From positions 1 through 64,000 of the forward strand of contig JAACJK010000121.1 in the NCBI GenBank assembly GCA_013368325.1: a stretch of DNA of 64,000 nucleotides, written 5' to 3'. This document shows positions 1 through 13,665 of the stretch, piece by piece; within the stretch, counting starts at the first letter, position 1, and each line of letters begins with the position of its first letter. The notes beneath the pieces are model-generated. The model was not told the DNA's origin. It did no database searches and saw only the letters and a program-made list of their open reading frames with translations. The DNA comes from Ephemerocybe angulata (lineage: Eukaryota > Basidiomycota > Agaricomycetes > Agaricales > Psathyrellaceae). The translations under genes and the position numbers were made by a program.

Positions 1-3000
1 CCGACTCAAAATCCTTCCGTAGGTCCGTTTGATCGCCACAGAGTCCTCTTCGTCCTCGTCGCCGCCGTCGTCGAAGCAGGGCTCAACGTCTTCCATTTCA
101 TGGTCAATGTCGTCTCCCACCGGAACGGGAAGGAGTTGTCCACGGCGCCGTCGTTGGAGCGAGGATTTTCCGCTCTGGAGGCTTCCTCTGCGGCGGCCCA
201 CTCGTTCTGTACATACACCACGTAAGTTCGCCAGTATAACTTCTCGAAGGAGTGACTGGAGTAATGATCCGGGTGACCAAGCAGATACATAGCGGCCATA
301 GGACCGCCTATCTCGATTTTCGATGTCAGAGAATTTGCCATTTTCATTAAGTTGCCGGGCTGCATCGTTCTCGGATTTACTTTCTACCCACACGTCTGGA
401 TTTCGTTCGAAGACATCGTATATGGAGGAAAATTTGGTAGGTCTTCAGACCCATCTTACAGATATAGTCTGCAATATACCCAGCGGTCGCTTTAACAGCT
501 GTACCTGAGGACAGCGAAGAACAGTCGGTGTTACATCCGAAACAGTACACCATGACATCGTTGACAGTGTTGATGTTGGGCTCATTCTTCATGAGGTGAA
601 TATGTCCCTCTTTGTCTACGACGGTGACCTTGGAGATCTTCCTGGGAAACCTCGCGGTGCACACTTTCTCCTTATTCAGACAGCCTTTCCCAACGATGAG
701 CTGCTTGTCGACCCCCATGACCTTCACGTTTCGCTTAACGAAGCAGGAATGCACGTTGGATCGGTACAGTATATGGTCCACGGTCTCCCGGTAATGGTCC
801 AACCATTTGTCGACCTCCGAACATTCCTCACAGGTGCAGGAGTCGGCCACTGCAGGACAAGTCGTAAGCGGAGGAGGGACAGGGAGCTTCTGGATTGGGT
901 CTTCGATGACAGGTGCGTCATGTCCACTCGGATACTTAGAGTCGTCGATTAACGGCTCGACGAGAAGATCGATCTCCTCTGAGTCATCCGCGTCAGGTGC
1001 GACCTCAACATTGACATCCGACTTAGGGGCAGGCTGGCGCTTAGTAGAGAACTTGGCGCTCATATCCTCCAAAGATCCGGTGAAGAAGTCGCCAGTGTGG
1101 CTTCCTTCGAGATAGGATATGAGCTCGCTCACGAACTCGCTATCCTTAGCCATCAACCGATCCCTTACCTGTTGAGGACTCAGAGCACAGACTATCCATA
1201 CCAGCATATGCAAATGTAAGGTCATGCGCCCCTGCTGCTCTACAGTGCCGTAATAGGCTGCTGTATGACCGAATATACCGGCTCTACCTTCCGGGTCTCC
1301 CCATCTGAGAAGATGCTTAATGAGCAGAAGGACCATGAAGTGGAAGAAGCGCGCCCCGGCCACGGGGTTTTGGGCGACGAGTCGGGCTCTCTCCATGTAC
1401 TCTCTCAGCTCAGGGTTAAATTCTACTTTTTTATCCGCCCAATATATACATATGGGGTGCTTATTATCTGCAGGTGACAATGTGATGAACCACGATGGTG
1501 CACCTCTGTTCGCAATGAGTGACCAAACCTCGCTTCTCATATTCTTCTTCCCAGCGAGAGAACCGTGGACGCTACTCCCAACGTGATCTATCTGGTCCAT
1601 TATAGAAAAGCATAGCTTCTCCTCTTCCGTCTCTGGGATGACCCGCTCGCCTTCTTGCAGTCTCGTAGCGATGTCCTTGATGACTACCGGGTTAATCTTG
1701 TGTACTCTTGAAGCGATGGACGCGAAGTTACTGCGCCTAGTTAAGACAATACTACCGTTTTTACTTTCCTTAATCTGCTCATCGTTGAACGCGACGATAA
1801 TGAAGCGGGTTTCCGTCTGGAACCTCTTGTCATGGTACATGAGCATCCATTTCTTCTGAGTCGTCTCGGACATCCTGCCATGCAGTCTCGCAGTACCCAA
1901 CCCCCCCGAGCCGTAGGGAAACAACCAGGGGTAGATCTGTGGATATAGTTGAGGATTGTTATACTTCGATTCGGGAGTGTCCGAATGGCCAACAGCCAAG
2001 ACGGTACTATCCCCCGTTCGTAAATGCCTAGTTGCTGCGGCCCTTCGGGCGTCAAGAGACATGCTATCAAGACGGCTCCCGATCAGGCCATTCACGGTGA
2101 ATGGGCAAGGTCCGCTGGTGGTTCCATCGTCTTCAAAGGTGTCATGAACACTCGTCGTCGACGCGACTACATTCGTGCCGTCCTCCAACGCTCTGACAAC
2201 TACTTTGACGACGGATCCGCGCTCAGGATAGGTGCCTAGGGTCTCGTAGTCAATCAGTAAATCGGCATAGTCGGCGTGGTTCAGCTTGAGCCATTCAAGG
2301 AGCATTCTTGACATTGTTACGGGCGCACCCAGCATCGGGGACCTGACGATCTCATCTCTTCAGGTGGGTTGACCCCAGTGAAGATGAAGGCCATACCTCG
2401 TCTACCTCACTCCGAGGAGGAGGCAGCTGGTGATAAATTTTCATTGTAGGACACGCAAATGAAATCGCGTTAGCAATCATCTTTGGAGTGCGCCGGTCGA
2501 CCGGGGCAGACGAGACACGAACGACGCAGCGGTTAGTTCGAATTCGGGCAACCAAGACCTGCTCAGCGTAGGTAAGATCGGCCAGGATACTAGGTAGCAG
2601 GGCCTACCCATAGTCCATTCGCAAGCGCATTATGGGGTCGTCGGCCGTTGTTGAGTGCGTCGACACAAACAGGACATATCGCGGTTAGAGATTTATCTAG
2701 AATGGGCCCAGATTCATATTCAATTGGATCCTTCGAGCTATGGCGCTCGGCGTCTGGCTAGACCGGGCTCCACTAAGGGGTCGAGCGAACACGCTAACGA
2801 CTCGAGAGGCGTAAGCTCAGTCAGGAGGGTCAACTGCCCACATGACGCGCATCCAGACTCTTCAAAATGTTCGGGTCGCAAGTCCTCACAGAAGTCACGA
2901 CAATAGACAGTCTATCGGCGTTGGTCAACGGAGGCGGGGGATATTTAAACACCCTTTCATCTTCTTCTGGCACCAGGACCACAGTATGGGGTTCAACGTC

Positions 3001-3878
3001 AGCAGCCCTGGGTTTTCTGCGCAGCCTTTGGCTTGATAACGGGACGAACACGGCATGATAGGACGGGCAGTCTACGCACACGTGTTTTCCAAGCTCCAGT
3101 ATTCCCCCAGCCTTTGAGGTACGTACAGGAAACTCCACACCGTGGAGACTAGCCAGGCAGACCACAGTGCCGTTAGTACCTTTCTTGGCTAGCGTCATCC
3201 AAGGAACGTCGTGACACACGAAAGAGTCCCCCAGGATGGTCGTCCCTGTTCTAGTACCAGCATCTTCGACGACATCCAGTGCCAACAGTCGAGCTCCGGA
3301 CGCGTACGTTGGCTGAACATCGGAAGGTATATTCGCGAACTTTAGGATCTCGTCGAGAGTGAAGCTCTTAATGCTTCTGATAGCGTCGTTAATATACTCT
3401 GGTCGGGGAATGGGCTGACCCGCCCGAGACGACGAGCAAGTGAAAATGGACGTGTGGGGTTCACAACCACCACAGACATGCTCGCGCAAGACGGAGACAA
3501 TGGATTCCCTGGATTGACCTCGCTGCGGTTTGAGCCCGTGGACTTTGGCGACAGACTTGAGCTCGGTCAAGTTGAGGTGGGGAAGAAGGAGTTCTAAGGG
3601 GACATCCAGCTCAACGCACCGTCATGAGAGCCGAGTATATTCCCGATCGATCCACGAGGGGCATATCTGACGAGTTCGTATGTTCCAGACACGTAGGCGG
3701 GACCGTCAAGGTCATTCTGCACCAGAAAGGGCCCAAGCTCTGCCCAGGTAAACTTTCTCTGCACATGTGCGCCGCCTCCGTAGAGGGAGGCGGCACCAGA
3801 ATCACGGGTAACGGGTAACGCATCGTCAGGGCGAGTTGTGTCGATATGCATTTCAGAGGATAAGTAGGGTATATACAA
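1..3878 (-). pseudogene. Decayed Helitron Rep protein, truncated by the window edge
   Basis: Reads leftwards from about 3878 and leaves the window at base 1, so the helicase part is not visible. The longest open stretch (2335-377, 652 aa) has the Helitron-like N domain. Its HUH motif reads TLHLHMLVW (HLH near 1202-1216), and a Yx3Y tyrosine motif followed by Lys, YIADYICK, lies near 449-484. The upstream parts (2352-2650 and 2830-3570) look like the cysteine-bearing N-terminal region and the DUF6570-like region usually preceding it. Several frame changes or stops break the frame: near 3600, near 2850, near 2730, near 2600, near 2340, near 425-433, near 341-355 and near 106-124. I therefore call it a pseudogene. 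Family assignment is firm from the motifs; the decay is seen directly. No Helitron terminus could be recognised. Confidence 0.85.
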
Positions 3879-4121
3879 CCGTTGAGGATGTATGGTAGGA
3901 GAGACGTGGCTGTCGAAAGAGAAGGGTACATAGTCAGGAGAACGGTCCCATTACGTGTAATCACAAGTCGAAGCCTTCACGTGATAACATATACAAACAA
4001 ACGTTTAATCTCTGTACATTGCCACAGGTGATAGAAAGCTATGATATACAGGACAGTGCGGGTTGACGATATAGTATCAGGGCACGACTGGATAGGCTAC
4101 TGAGGTAAAAGATTCACGATA

Positions 4122-7100
4122 TCATCTCGCTTCGCCATTTCCGATAAGCATGACCCAGCGAATATTGAAACTAACCTTCCACTGTCCCTTCTTTCCGTGG
4201 AACACGGACAAAGTGTATGCGACGACAACGAACGAATTACGGGGGATCTCACCGTCCCACCGGGGTAGCTGATCGAGCCTGTCCAGGTCACGCTCGAGGT
4301 CCAGAACGAACCCGGTGCAATCGTAAACGGGAACTGGACACATATTATCACGTCAGCATATGGCAAGATAAAGTGGAGAAGAAGGGAAAGCACACGTACT
4401 GGTTTCCTCGATGCCAAGGCTAAACGAGTCCCCAACAGGTGCAGACGTAGACCCCGACGCGGAGGCAGTGGCCGGACTCGGTTTCGAGGGAGAATATCTT
4501 CTAGGGGCGGGAACATCACCGTCTTCATAAATGCGAGGTTAGGTACGATATATGCGAGGGTTAGAAGTATCTTACCACCGAACAAAGACTTTGAGCAGAA
4601 CTGCATCTCGTCCATCCCCAACTGCGCACCAAGAAGCTCCTTCGAAAAGGCGGAGCAGACAAATCCTACCATCCGCTCGAACTCCTGACTGTGGAATACG
4701 CCATGAAGCTTCTTCTGCTTGACGCCGACGGGGCAGGGCTCGGTGATATACGACTGGGTCGCCTGGACCGCGGACAGACAGATTGCAACTCTACGATCGC
4801 TGGTGTAGAGCTGGAGCTTCGTACCCGGCGGGAGCTCGCGCACCAACACACTCTGCGTGGATGCGCGAGACGGATTGAGGAATTGCTTGTGCGACTTGAA
4901 GACGATAGCGTTTATGGCTGAACTGGATATACAGGAACGGTAAGCGAGCGGTCAGACGGAAGCGATCGCAACGTACTCGTAGTCGAGCAGAGGACAGTCG
5001 TCAATCCAGTTGCTGAATGAATAAGTACCCTTCCCGGCTACATCCGTCCACAATTGAAACTTGCCCGACCTGTAAACCGCCGATAGAGCTGGTAAGTCGT
5101 TTATACCACCTATCTTTCAACGAACAGGACGAACCATACAGGATCTAAGTCTTCGTACGTTTTCTTCAGGGCCGGGTCTTGCAGAGCTTCGTCCATGACC
5201 TGACAGGTTTCGGGAGGTGTGCGAGCCTTGTTGAAATACGCGCCCGCGAGTGCGCGACCTGGTACAGCCGGATTCCGCTCCTTGAACATAGACTTGAAGG
5301 AACGAGCGGCGTTGGGTTTCTGCACGACCGGGGTAGAGCTGACAGCCGGCTTGGCGTCCTCTGATCCTCCGCCCGCCTCGGACTTTTGCACGACCGGAGT
5401 CGAGCGCACAGGTGGCTTGGCATCCTCGGACCCTCCGCCCGCCTCAACTGCAGAACCAGCGACGGGCTCAGAGGATTCTCCTTGCTCGCCAGCCTCGTGA
5501 ACGGAGTCGCCAGGCGGCTTGACTGCATCGACAGGTGCGGACCGTTTACCAGAACGGGAGCTACCAGAGGCTGCTTTGCGGCTCGATCCTCGAACTACCG
5601 AAGCCGTGGGGTCCGACGCCTTAGACGGGCGCGCGGCAGGGGTACGGGACGACGCTTTCTGTTTCCCTGCGGAGACGATGCTGACGGGTTGCTCGGGGTC
5701 AGGCTTCGACAGTCCGGAGGACACGGTCGTGTTCGAAGTAGACTTCTTCTCTCGTGAGGTGACAGCTGGAGAGGACGCAGCCACATCGGGAGTAGACGTC
5801 GACCCTCTTCCGCTGGTGGTTCTCTTCTTGGCAGCTGACTTTGAGGCAGATTTCTTGTCGAGCGAGATGGCGGAAACATGGGCGGGTGTGGCGGCGGATG
5901 TCGCAGTGGACACTTGATCAGCGGACGTCGGCGTTGCACTGGCACCGGACCTTGACGACTTGGGACGAGGGGTGGATGGCGGAGGAGGGGGTGAAGATAC
6001 AAGAGTGGGCGTTGTACCCTGGTTGAGGGAGGGAACCGGAGCAGAAGGCGAGGTGACTGTTGGCTTGGACTTATCGACTTGACGGGTGGCAGACGGCGCG
6101 GACGATGCAGAAGGCTCCTTCGACCTGATCGGCTTTGGCTTGACATCCTGACTGGGAGCAGACGAAGACGGTGGAGGGGCGAGGGGTTTCGACTTCGTGG
6201 ACTTATCGCGGCGTGGATGGGGGGAGGGAGACGAATCGACGGGCTGGGACGTCGTACGAGTCGAGGACGACCGTCGATCGCCGTCGGGTGACTGTGCGCT
6301 TTCTGTGTTACGGTTGTTCTCAGGTACATCGACCGAATCAGTGGGAAGCCGTGAGGATGCTGGGTCTTTGGCATGGGAGTCTGGTGTACTACCCGCTTCG
6401 TTGCTCTCCTTGTTGTCGGCTTTGCGACGTCGCGAAGAACGTCCAACCTGTTTATCGGTGGAAGGCGGAGCGTGGTCAGCGGTCGTGGCGGATTTGGTGT
6501 CCTTCCTTGATGAGCCTGTGGAGCGTACACGGCGCGCTGAGGCGGGTGACGACTTTGAGGATACAGCGTTCGCAGGAGGAGTTGACTGACTCGACTTGGC
6601 CTCCAGCACTTCGACGGAGGTCGCAGGAGTCACATGTGCCGTGGACGAAGGCTGCGAAACAGAGGGCTTCGGCTTCACGGTGGATTCTACGAAAATAAAC
6701 GATGATAAGTCATAACACAACCCGAAAGTAAAGAAAAGGGACGAACGGGCACCTGGATCGGGAACGGATGGCTTGGTGTTTTTGTTCCGCTGAGGCCGCG
6801 TCGTAGATATTGCCTGGTGCTCGAGAAGGGGAGCTGTCGCGGGTGACGACGGCTCATCGTAGCTACTCGCAGGACGGAGTGAGGGACCTCCACCTGGAGT
6901 CTTCCATGGGCGAGGCTGCGTCAAGGGGAGAGCATATACGGAAGCAGCGTCGCTGCCACCTTCATCTTCGGAGCCTTGGTATGACGCAGAGTCGCTAGAT
7001 GGCACTGTTACTACGGATACGGGCACGACAGACAGCGGAGAGTAGGAGACGTACCCCGATATGGATGCTTCGTGAACGGCTTCGTCATCGCCTCCACACC

Positions 7101-8758
7101 CCTCTCCATGTTCGGACACGGAGGGAGGATTGGCCGGGGCAGGTCCGTCGTGGTGGCGGTCTCCGTCCTCATCGTCTGTAGGACTTTCAAAATCCGCCGA
7201 TTGTCCGGGTGCGACTGGACCATCATCACTGGAAGACATGTCAGTATACGGGCAATGGCGTGCAGAGTGTTCAACTGACATGAAGGGGTCATCCAAATCG
7301 TAGCCGACGGTCTCGTTGTCGTGCAAAGGTACATCATGAGGTCCTGGCGGGGATGACATGGCGCTCGCGCGACCCCCGGTACTACTTTCCCGACCTTCCC
7401 CCACATTCTCTCCATCAGACATGACGGCGTCGTCTTCCACGTAGCCGCGCCCATAAGCCGAACCCTCCTCGTCTCCTTCGTCGGCATCGGCGTCGCTCGA
7501 GGCAGAGGCCGCGTCCTGGAGCTCGACATCCTGCTCAGCCGAGAACGAAACGGCATCAACCTCTCCTTCTTCCATGTCGATATCCGTCAAAGGCGACAAG
7601 TCTGCCTCGCCTTCACTCATGTCGTCATCGGATAGCTGAGCAGCTACAGGGCCCTGCTCCGCGTCCATGTCGGAAGAACAGCTAAGGGAACGACAATGAG
7701 CGTGGGTGTCGCCGACCGATAGTACCATTAAATTATACGCACTGCTCCAGTTGCCCAGGCATAGCTTCGTCGTCAGATGGCACATGCTGGGGAGTATCCG
7801 TGGCCAAGCGAACGCGTTTCCTGCTGCAGTTCATGCGGGTGAACATCAATTAATAAAGCGCTGTGAACTCGACGACGCACCGCTTTTTAGACGCGTCATG
7901 GTCGCTGGTGTCCTCATTGGCGGAGAGCACGACGGAGTTCTGGGCGCGATGGCGCTTACTGCAAGTAGGGTTAATGTGAGGTGTACGAAGGAGGACAGGA
8001 ATCACACCTCTTGGTACTGGTTGAAGGAACGTCTTCGACCATGACTTCGGATGGAGGGACAACATCCGCGAGCTTACTGGAGGACGCCTTGGACTTCCTG
8101 CCGCGAGTGGTCTCTTGGGTCCTCGATCGTTCTCCAGAGTTGCCTGAAGCAGGGGGTTCACCGGCTCTAACGCGCGAGGAGGCTCTTCGAGCCGCCGTGG
8201 CTCGAGTTTCGATAATCGAGGGGGCCGCCGGTTCAATGCGATTCTTTGACGCCCTCCCCGAATACATGGAGTCGCTGGGATCCATCCCTACACCTCTACA
8301 CCCAAAGGTCAGGAAACAAGGGTAGAGAGGGGTGGGTGAGAACATACGCGTCTTGCCCGGAGTCGTCGTCTGAGGCGGTGTCGACTTCAACCTCGACTGT
8401 ACTCCCATCGGCTTTGAACTTGGTGACACTTGAGACAATAAACAAAGGACGTTAGAGCCACAGGGCTGTAAGAGACGCGACGAGTCTACGCACAATCCAG
8501 ACGAACTAGAGCTACAAGGCAGCATATCAGGTGGGGGTGCAGACAAGCGGAGGCCAATTGAACTCACCGCTTGCTCGGAGATGCATCAGCCTTGGCCGGT
8601 TTGGGGGTGCGGGGAGTTTCCGCCTTCACGTTGGAGGCTCCATCCTTACGCTTTCCTCGGGGAGTGGGAGTACTAGGAATGTGCACAGGCGACGGAGACC
8701 GAGAGGTAGGGGACGGAGATCGCGAAGCAACTTCAGCGTAAGACGGTTTGGTAGACAT
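4122..8758 (-). CDS. Large low-complexity protein with conserved C-terminal region, 11 exons, unknown function
   Basis: Model: 8758-8568, 8428-8348, 8295-8008, 7958-7881, 7823-7743, 7681-6753, 6686-5135, 5069-4977, 4922-4576, 4522-4400, 4333-4122, giving 1,324 aa with consistent phases at every junction. The start (MSTKPSYAEVAS) is the first Met in frame. Most of the middle, about residues 240-1060, is Ser/Pro/Thr/Lys-rich, acidic first and basic later. The last four exons are of ordinary composition and carry GEIPRNSFVVVAYTLSVF near the end, a pattern I associate with agaricomycete hypothetical proteins found near transposons (from memory, not a search). The 5135 donor (GTTCGT) is the weakest junction; 5140 is the alternative. 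The intron 6752-6687 is 66 nt and stop-free, so it could be retained. The gene is divergent from the gene at 9573, so a shared promoter is likely. Function unknown. Confidence 0.75.
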
Positions 8759-9572
8759 CGTAAAACCGAAGGTCAGGTAGATGGCCGAGGGGGGATCCAA
8801 AACGAACAAGCGAACAAGTTATAGGTCGCCAGGAAAGACAGAACCCTCCCGTAGCATTGGGAAAGCCGAGGAACACATGCTGGTCCTCCATCGAGGAAGC
8901 TATCCACATGGTGTCACGAAGAAATCAAAAGGGAAATGTGGGCGCCTAGCAGCAACTTACCAGCCCCAAATTCAGACGAGCTACAATTTGCGGATAGAGG
9001 GTGCGCATCCGAAGAGAAGAGGTCGTCAAAGACAGATTCCATCGTCATGCCAGGGTCGTACCTGGACACGAGACCAACATCACATGCCCCCGGAGATCTC
9101 CGATTATTTATCTGATCAAAGATAAGTCTAAGATCAGGGATCGTGGACCGGGCAGGCGAGGGCGCCGCGCCCCTGCATGTATCCGTCCCTCACACTCTAT
9201 ATTTCTGGGGTACCAACGTCCATCCCCACGCAGAGCAATATGGGGAATTAAAAAAGAACGAAGCGATTAACAGGCGACGATAGGATCTGAAGCGCAGCGA
9301 CAGCATGGTACTTGCGCCCGATGGTACTCCTTACTCAGACCGCAGGCACTTAGATGCATCGGAGGGGTGATGAAAGCGGTTGGGGGCTGCGCATGGAGAT
9401 CGGAATACGGGGCGGGTGCCACTAGCTGCCACTAGGAGGTGCGTGTACGATGGAGACATGACACCATATTAGACAAAGGCTAAAGCATCGAAACAGTATC
9501 GATCTGATATAAAACTGATGAACGGCAAAGTCGAGACCCCATAACCCTACCCATCGTATTCACCCGCATCAA
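8759..9572. promoter_or_regulatory. Shared intergenic region of a divergent gene pair
   Basis: This 814-bp stretch separates the start codons of two genes pointing away from each other (8758 minus, 9573 plus). No long open frame of plausible composition is seen. It presumably holds both promoters; no clear TATA box could be assigned to either side. Confidence 0.5.
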
Positions 9573-11108
9573 ATGAACCACCAGTACGATGTCGACAAAG
9601 CCAGTGAGTACAATACAGATGGCCGACGATGTCTACTAACCCAAGTGTCCAATCAGCCCGGCTGTTGGGCGACATCGGGAAAGGACAGCTGCAGACGATC
9701 GCAGACGGCTTCGTGAGCCTGGCGCAGGCAGAGGTCTGTACGCCCCCGCTACGACCGTAGAGGGACACGACTAATATTAAGCCTCCAGATCGACAAAATG
9801 CGCCTGATGGACATCCAGTACCCACCTTCGACTCGTATCATGGACGGGGAGGACGAGGTCGTGTTCAAAGTGCAGGGAGTTATGTGCGGTAAACTATTAC
9901 CACCCTTCACGGAGTCGCCGTAAGTCCCTACGCAGCTCTGCAATCCGTCAAGGGCACTGACCCCCAGTACAGTGTATCGTCTCCTCGGTCTAAAGGCCTA
10001 TCCAGGATAAGGAACCTCAGACAGCACGTCAAGGTCACTGGATTCGGGTCAAGCGAATATGACGCATACATGGACAAGCTTCAGACGGTCCACGACGCCT
10101 TCGCCCAGCACGCGCGCGACAGGGAAGTAGACCAGATCGAGTTTATCCCATACGAAGGGCACCAGTCGCTGGAGGTGCATTCGCGGTACTTCACGGACAG
10201 GGCTCTCGTGCCGTACGAGAAGAACCAGGCATTTCTCCCGGGGGTGGACCCCTTCGACGTCCTCCGGAAGCTGCAACCCGACGAATTCATCCACGCGGCC
10301 GACAACGTCGTGGAGTACTGCGTACGAGCGGTCGCTAACGGGTCTACAACGTGAGTACCGTTCCCTCCGTGAGGAGTACTCTCGCTGACCGGCACAACCG
10401 CAGTTACGGCCCTTGCGAACCCAGCGTATTCAAGGTGGGAGACGTAGTCGAGGTCGCTTTCTCTTGCGTTGGCGTACCCATCAAAGGGCAACGCATGCGC
10501 ATCCTCTTGCAGTTGCGTGGTCTGACGCTTCTGGATAATACGATAAGAAAGGTGAGAGGACATTCGTCGGACTGTGTCCAGGGTCATTAACATCTACACA
10601 GGAGTCCGAACGCACCACGAGGATGACGATGGCACTTGTGGCGTTGAATAGGACACCGCGTCGGAAGAGGTTATATCTCACAGAGGAGGAGGTGTGTGGA
10701 GACGCGCATGGGACGAAGAGAACTCGAAGGAGCGAGGACAGTCGCGAGCGCGTTCCTGCGCCCGTATTCGCACCGGTGACGGAAACTGAGGTCGGGAACG
10801 AAGAAGGAGAGATCATTGAAGTTGAAGGAAGCGATGGAAGTTCCACGGTAGGAGGAGGCGAAGGCGATGGGGATGGCGCGGCTGAGGGCGAGGCGGATGG
10901 GGAAGGAGAGGGAGGTGGGGATGTAGAAGGCAATGAAGGTGAGGACGACAGTGCAGAGGCTGTAAGTGGAGGGGAGTTGGAGGAGGGGGAGATGTTACCG
11001 GACCTCCCCGACTCCGACGACGAGGACGTGCACGGAGTGGAAGGGGAAGGTGGAGGCGATGACGCAGCTGAGGCAGGGGAGCGCGGGGATGCGATGAACG
11101 TCGACTGA
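9573..11108 (+). CDS. Conserved agaricomycete protein of unknown function with acidic C-terminal tail
   Basis: Model: 9573-9603, 9657-9733, 9789-9919, 9973-10350, 10404-10551, 10602-11108, giving 423 aa with all phases consistent. Residues 1 to about 270 are of globular composition and include LQPDEFIHAADNVVEYCVR and FKVGDVVEVAFSCVGVPIKG. I recall similar segments in many agaricomycete hypothetical proteins; no enzyme motif is visible. The last 130 residues are almost only Glu, Asp, Gly and Ala (GEGDGDGAAEGEADGEGEG), the kind of tail seen in chromatin-associated or chaperone-like proteins, but this is only an analogy. The start is the first Met that joins exon 2 in frame; the tiny first exon (31 nt) is the least certain part. 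Divergent from the 1,324-aa gene. Confidence 0.72.
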
Positions 11109-12052
11109 GGAGGGTATAACGGAGGTGACGGAGGACATAGGAATGCGCAGGCGATGCACAAGATACCCGTTTGAACAATATTTGGAGAGGTACCGAATAT
11201 GGGTCCTCGACCATCCACTCTTTCCAGTGATTTCTCAGTATAATTACATCAGTCTTATGGACCACTATTTCGAGACGACCCTTATATGGGACATCCACTT
11301 TCCACTCCTTTCAGCGACTTCCTACTCTAATTATCTATATCTATGCCTCCATTTGGACCCGTACTACTTCGGGGGTTGTCATGTTGGGGTTTCACGCTCA
11401 TTTATTGGTTACGCTACTTAGTACGCTCTCTACTTCGCCGCTTTTGAAGTTGATGTTTCACACTCTTTTTATATACTATATCGGCACCACCTTTTTGTTA
11501 TACCATATCCGTCCCAAATTTACGGTGGTTGCGACGTGGATTACATTCACGCAAGGCTGCAGCGCGATAGGACTAACCTCGAGGACGGGAAGAAGAGGAT
11601 TATGCGCGTGGGGCGGGCTGCACAAGGCTAATAAAGCTAGAGACTATAGTATGTGTAGCTAGGATTAATTAAGGAGATGATGAAGGAGGGACATTTGAAT
11701 GCAGGAATACGTACCAACGCATAAAAGGAAGCTGATTAGGAAAGGGGGGAGAAGGTAGGATGCAGGGGAAGAAGGAAGGGAGCGAGGACCGTTGTAGAAA
11801 GGGATGGGACGGGCCGGCTGCGGCAAAGGGAAAATGATGGGCGCGACGCGGAACGGAGGCGGCGAAGCGGAACGGATTTTTGATCGTTTGATGCACAGGG
11901 AGGCTCAAAGGCTTGGCGCGGGGAAATCCACCGTAAGAGTACCCGAGCCAAAATGCCTCGGAATATGGATACGGGGATTCCTTCTGTCCATTGTGACTCT
12001 GAACAGTGGTGAATTATAATTTATCTGCTAAATTACATTTGGAAACTAGTAA
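11109..12052. other. Convergent intergenic region, nothing recognised
   Basis: Lies between the 3' ends of two convergent genes. It is AT-richer than its neighbours and the open frames in it are short and of random composition. I see no repeat pair, RNA gene or terminator signal that I can support. Confidence 0.4.
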
Positions 12053-13232
12053 CTACACATCCGTACGTTCGACGAGGCCATCGAATGGGTTCTCGTCCGC
12101 ATCAGCTTCCCCCTGGAATACGTGCGCAAACTCGGTCGTCCTGGTCTCGATAAAGGACAGAATGTTGATGGAATTGAGGGTTTTCTGAATTAAGTGCTGG
12201 CTGCGTACCATGTTCTCGATCTGGTGGTTGACAAGGCATCTCTGAATCCAAACAAGGTTGCTCAGATGGGCATCGAGTAAGGCGGAAGTCGACCCCACTC
12301 CCGAAACCGCGCCCGCACCATCATACAACTTGGCGAGATCCTCGAAAGTCATCTCGCCGATCTTAGCAGCATCTTGGTTTGAGGCCTGGGGAGGCGAACG
12401 GCTAGGTGGCGAGGGGAGTGAATATTGGATTGGGATTTGGCTAGCGCCTGCAGTCGGGTAGGGAGGCGAACGGCTAGGTGGCGAGGGGAGTGGGTGTTGG
12501 ATTGGGATTTGGCTTGCGCCTGCGGTCGGGTGGAGAGGCGAACGGCTAGGTGGCGAGGGGAGTGGGTGTTGGATTGGGATTTGGCTTGCGCCTGCGGTCG
12601 GGTGGAGAGGCGAACGGCTAGGTGGCGAGGGGAGTGGGTGTTGGATTGGGATTTGGCTTGCGCCTGCGGTCGGGTGGAGAGGCGAACGGCTAGGTGCCGA
12701 GGGGAATGGGTATTGGACTGGGATTCGGCTTGCGCCTGGGGTTGGCATCTGGGTCGACGATAGGCCATCGTCAAGAGGGATACCAAGGAGGAGACTGTAT
12801 TTGTCCAAGGTCGCCTTGTCCGCCTCTATCTTTTCCCTGACTGTTGCGACCTTACGGTCAAAGTCTGCAGTGAGCTCTTCCACAGTTGGGCCTTTGTAAA
12901 CTTGAGTACGCCATTCCGGCAAGGGAGGTAGTTTTGCTAAGGGGCGCGGACGATACTCCTCGAAGTTTGGTCGACTGTAATCCAAGGCGGGTTTCGATGG
13001 AGACTTCCAGGCTAAGGAAAAAACATCGTCGGTAACCGCAAAGCTGTTCTCTGTAAGTCGTCAGCATATTCCGTATTGTAGCTTGCAAATACTCACCCGA
13101 TTGAGTGCCTGTCAGCGGTTCCTCACCATCCTCACCACCGTCGTCGGACCTCATTTCATAATCGACTGAATGAAATGTCAGAGACCGCAAACCCTTCAAC
13201 CGGCGTATCTGACCTTGAGACTGAAAATTCAT
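12053..13232 (-). CDS. Small helical protein with 24-residue tandem repeats (paralogue A)
   Basis: Model: 13232-13214, 13165-13097, 13050-12053, giving 361 aa. The N-terminus (VDYEMRS...GTQS...VTDDVFSLAWKSP) and the C-terminus (IGEMTFEDLAKLY, LLDAHLSNLVWIQRCL, ILSFIETRTTEFAHVFQGEAD) match the neighbour at 13666-14492 line by line, with introns at the same two positions. The copies are therefore tandem paralogues. What differs is the middle: this copy has five Pro/Ser-rich 24-residue repeats of the type PTAGASQIPIQHPLPSPPS. A helical region around residues 50-95 follows the conserved N-terminus. No known domain is recognised and no function is proposed. Start chosen because it gives a phase-1 first exon like the paralogue's. 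Confidence 0.75.
12391..12750 (-). repeat. Five 72-bp tandem repeats inside a coding exon
   Basis: The plus-strand unit starts GAGGCGAACGGCTAGG and recurs at 12391, 12463, 12535, 12607 and 12679 with exact 72-bp spacing. Three central units are nearly identical; the outer two have drifted. Since 72 is a multiple of three, copy-number change keeps the protein in frame. Confidence 0.95.
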
Positions 13233-13665
13233 AATGAACCTGCTTAGAGGATTAAGGCAGTTTGGGGAACGAAACCGACGTGCGGGGAAATCTTACCCAA
13301 ACATCAATATCATAAGGGCACGATCGGAACTTTCGGAGAACCACAAAGCTCCGTGAATCACATTGTTGCTTGCCAAATGGTCGGACTTGATTAAGGTCGG
13401 AAGATTCGCTCAAACGCCGTTGCGTCTCACACGGCGCCTGTCCAACTAGGTCCGAAAACACACCCGCGATCCCGATCTGTTTCCGTCGGCCTTTGCGCGC
13501 TTATAACGCGGCGTCAGCCCCACGGCGCCTATCTTGCGAAGTCGGATTTTTATATCAGCCATCTCTTGCGTTTGACCAAGGGGTTCAATCAGAGGACTGG
13601 ATAGGAACTTCACATCGCCAGCACTTTGTATCATAGTATAACAAGCTCAGAGAACATATACATGT

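Noticed and set aside
10481..11218. 245-codon Ser/Pro-rich frame on the minus strand
   Set aside because: Exact antisense of the acidic tail of the spliced gene at 9573-11108; composition is a mirror of that tail.
12425..12763. 112-codon plus-strand frame with regular repeats
   Set aside because: Antisense reading of the 72-bp coding repeats of the minus-strand gene; the repeat length alone keeps it open.
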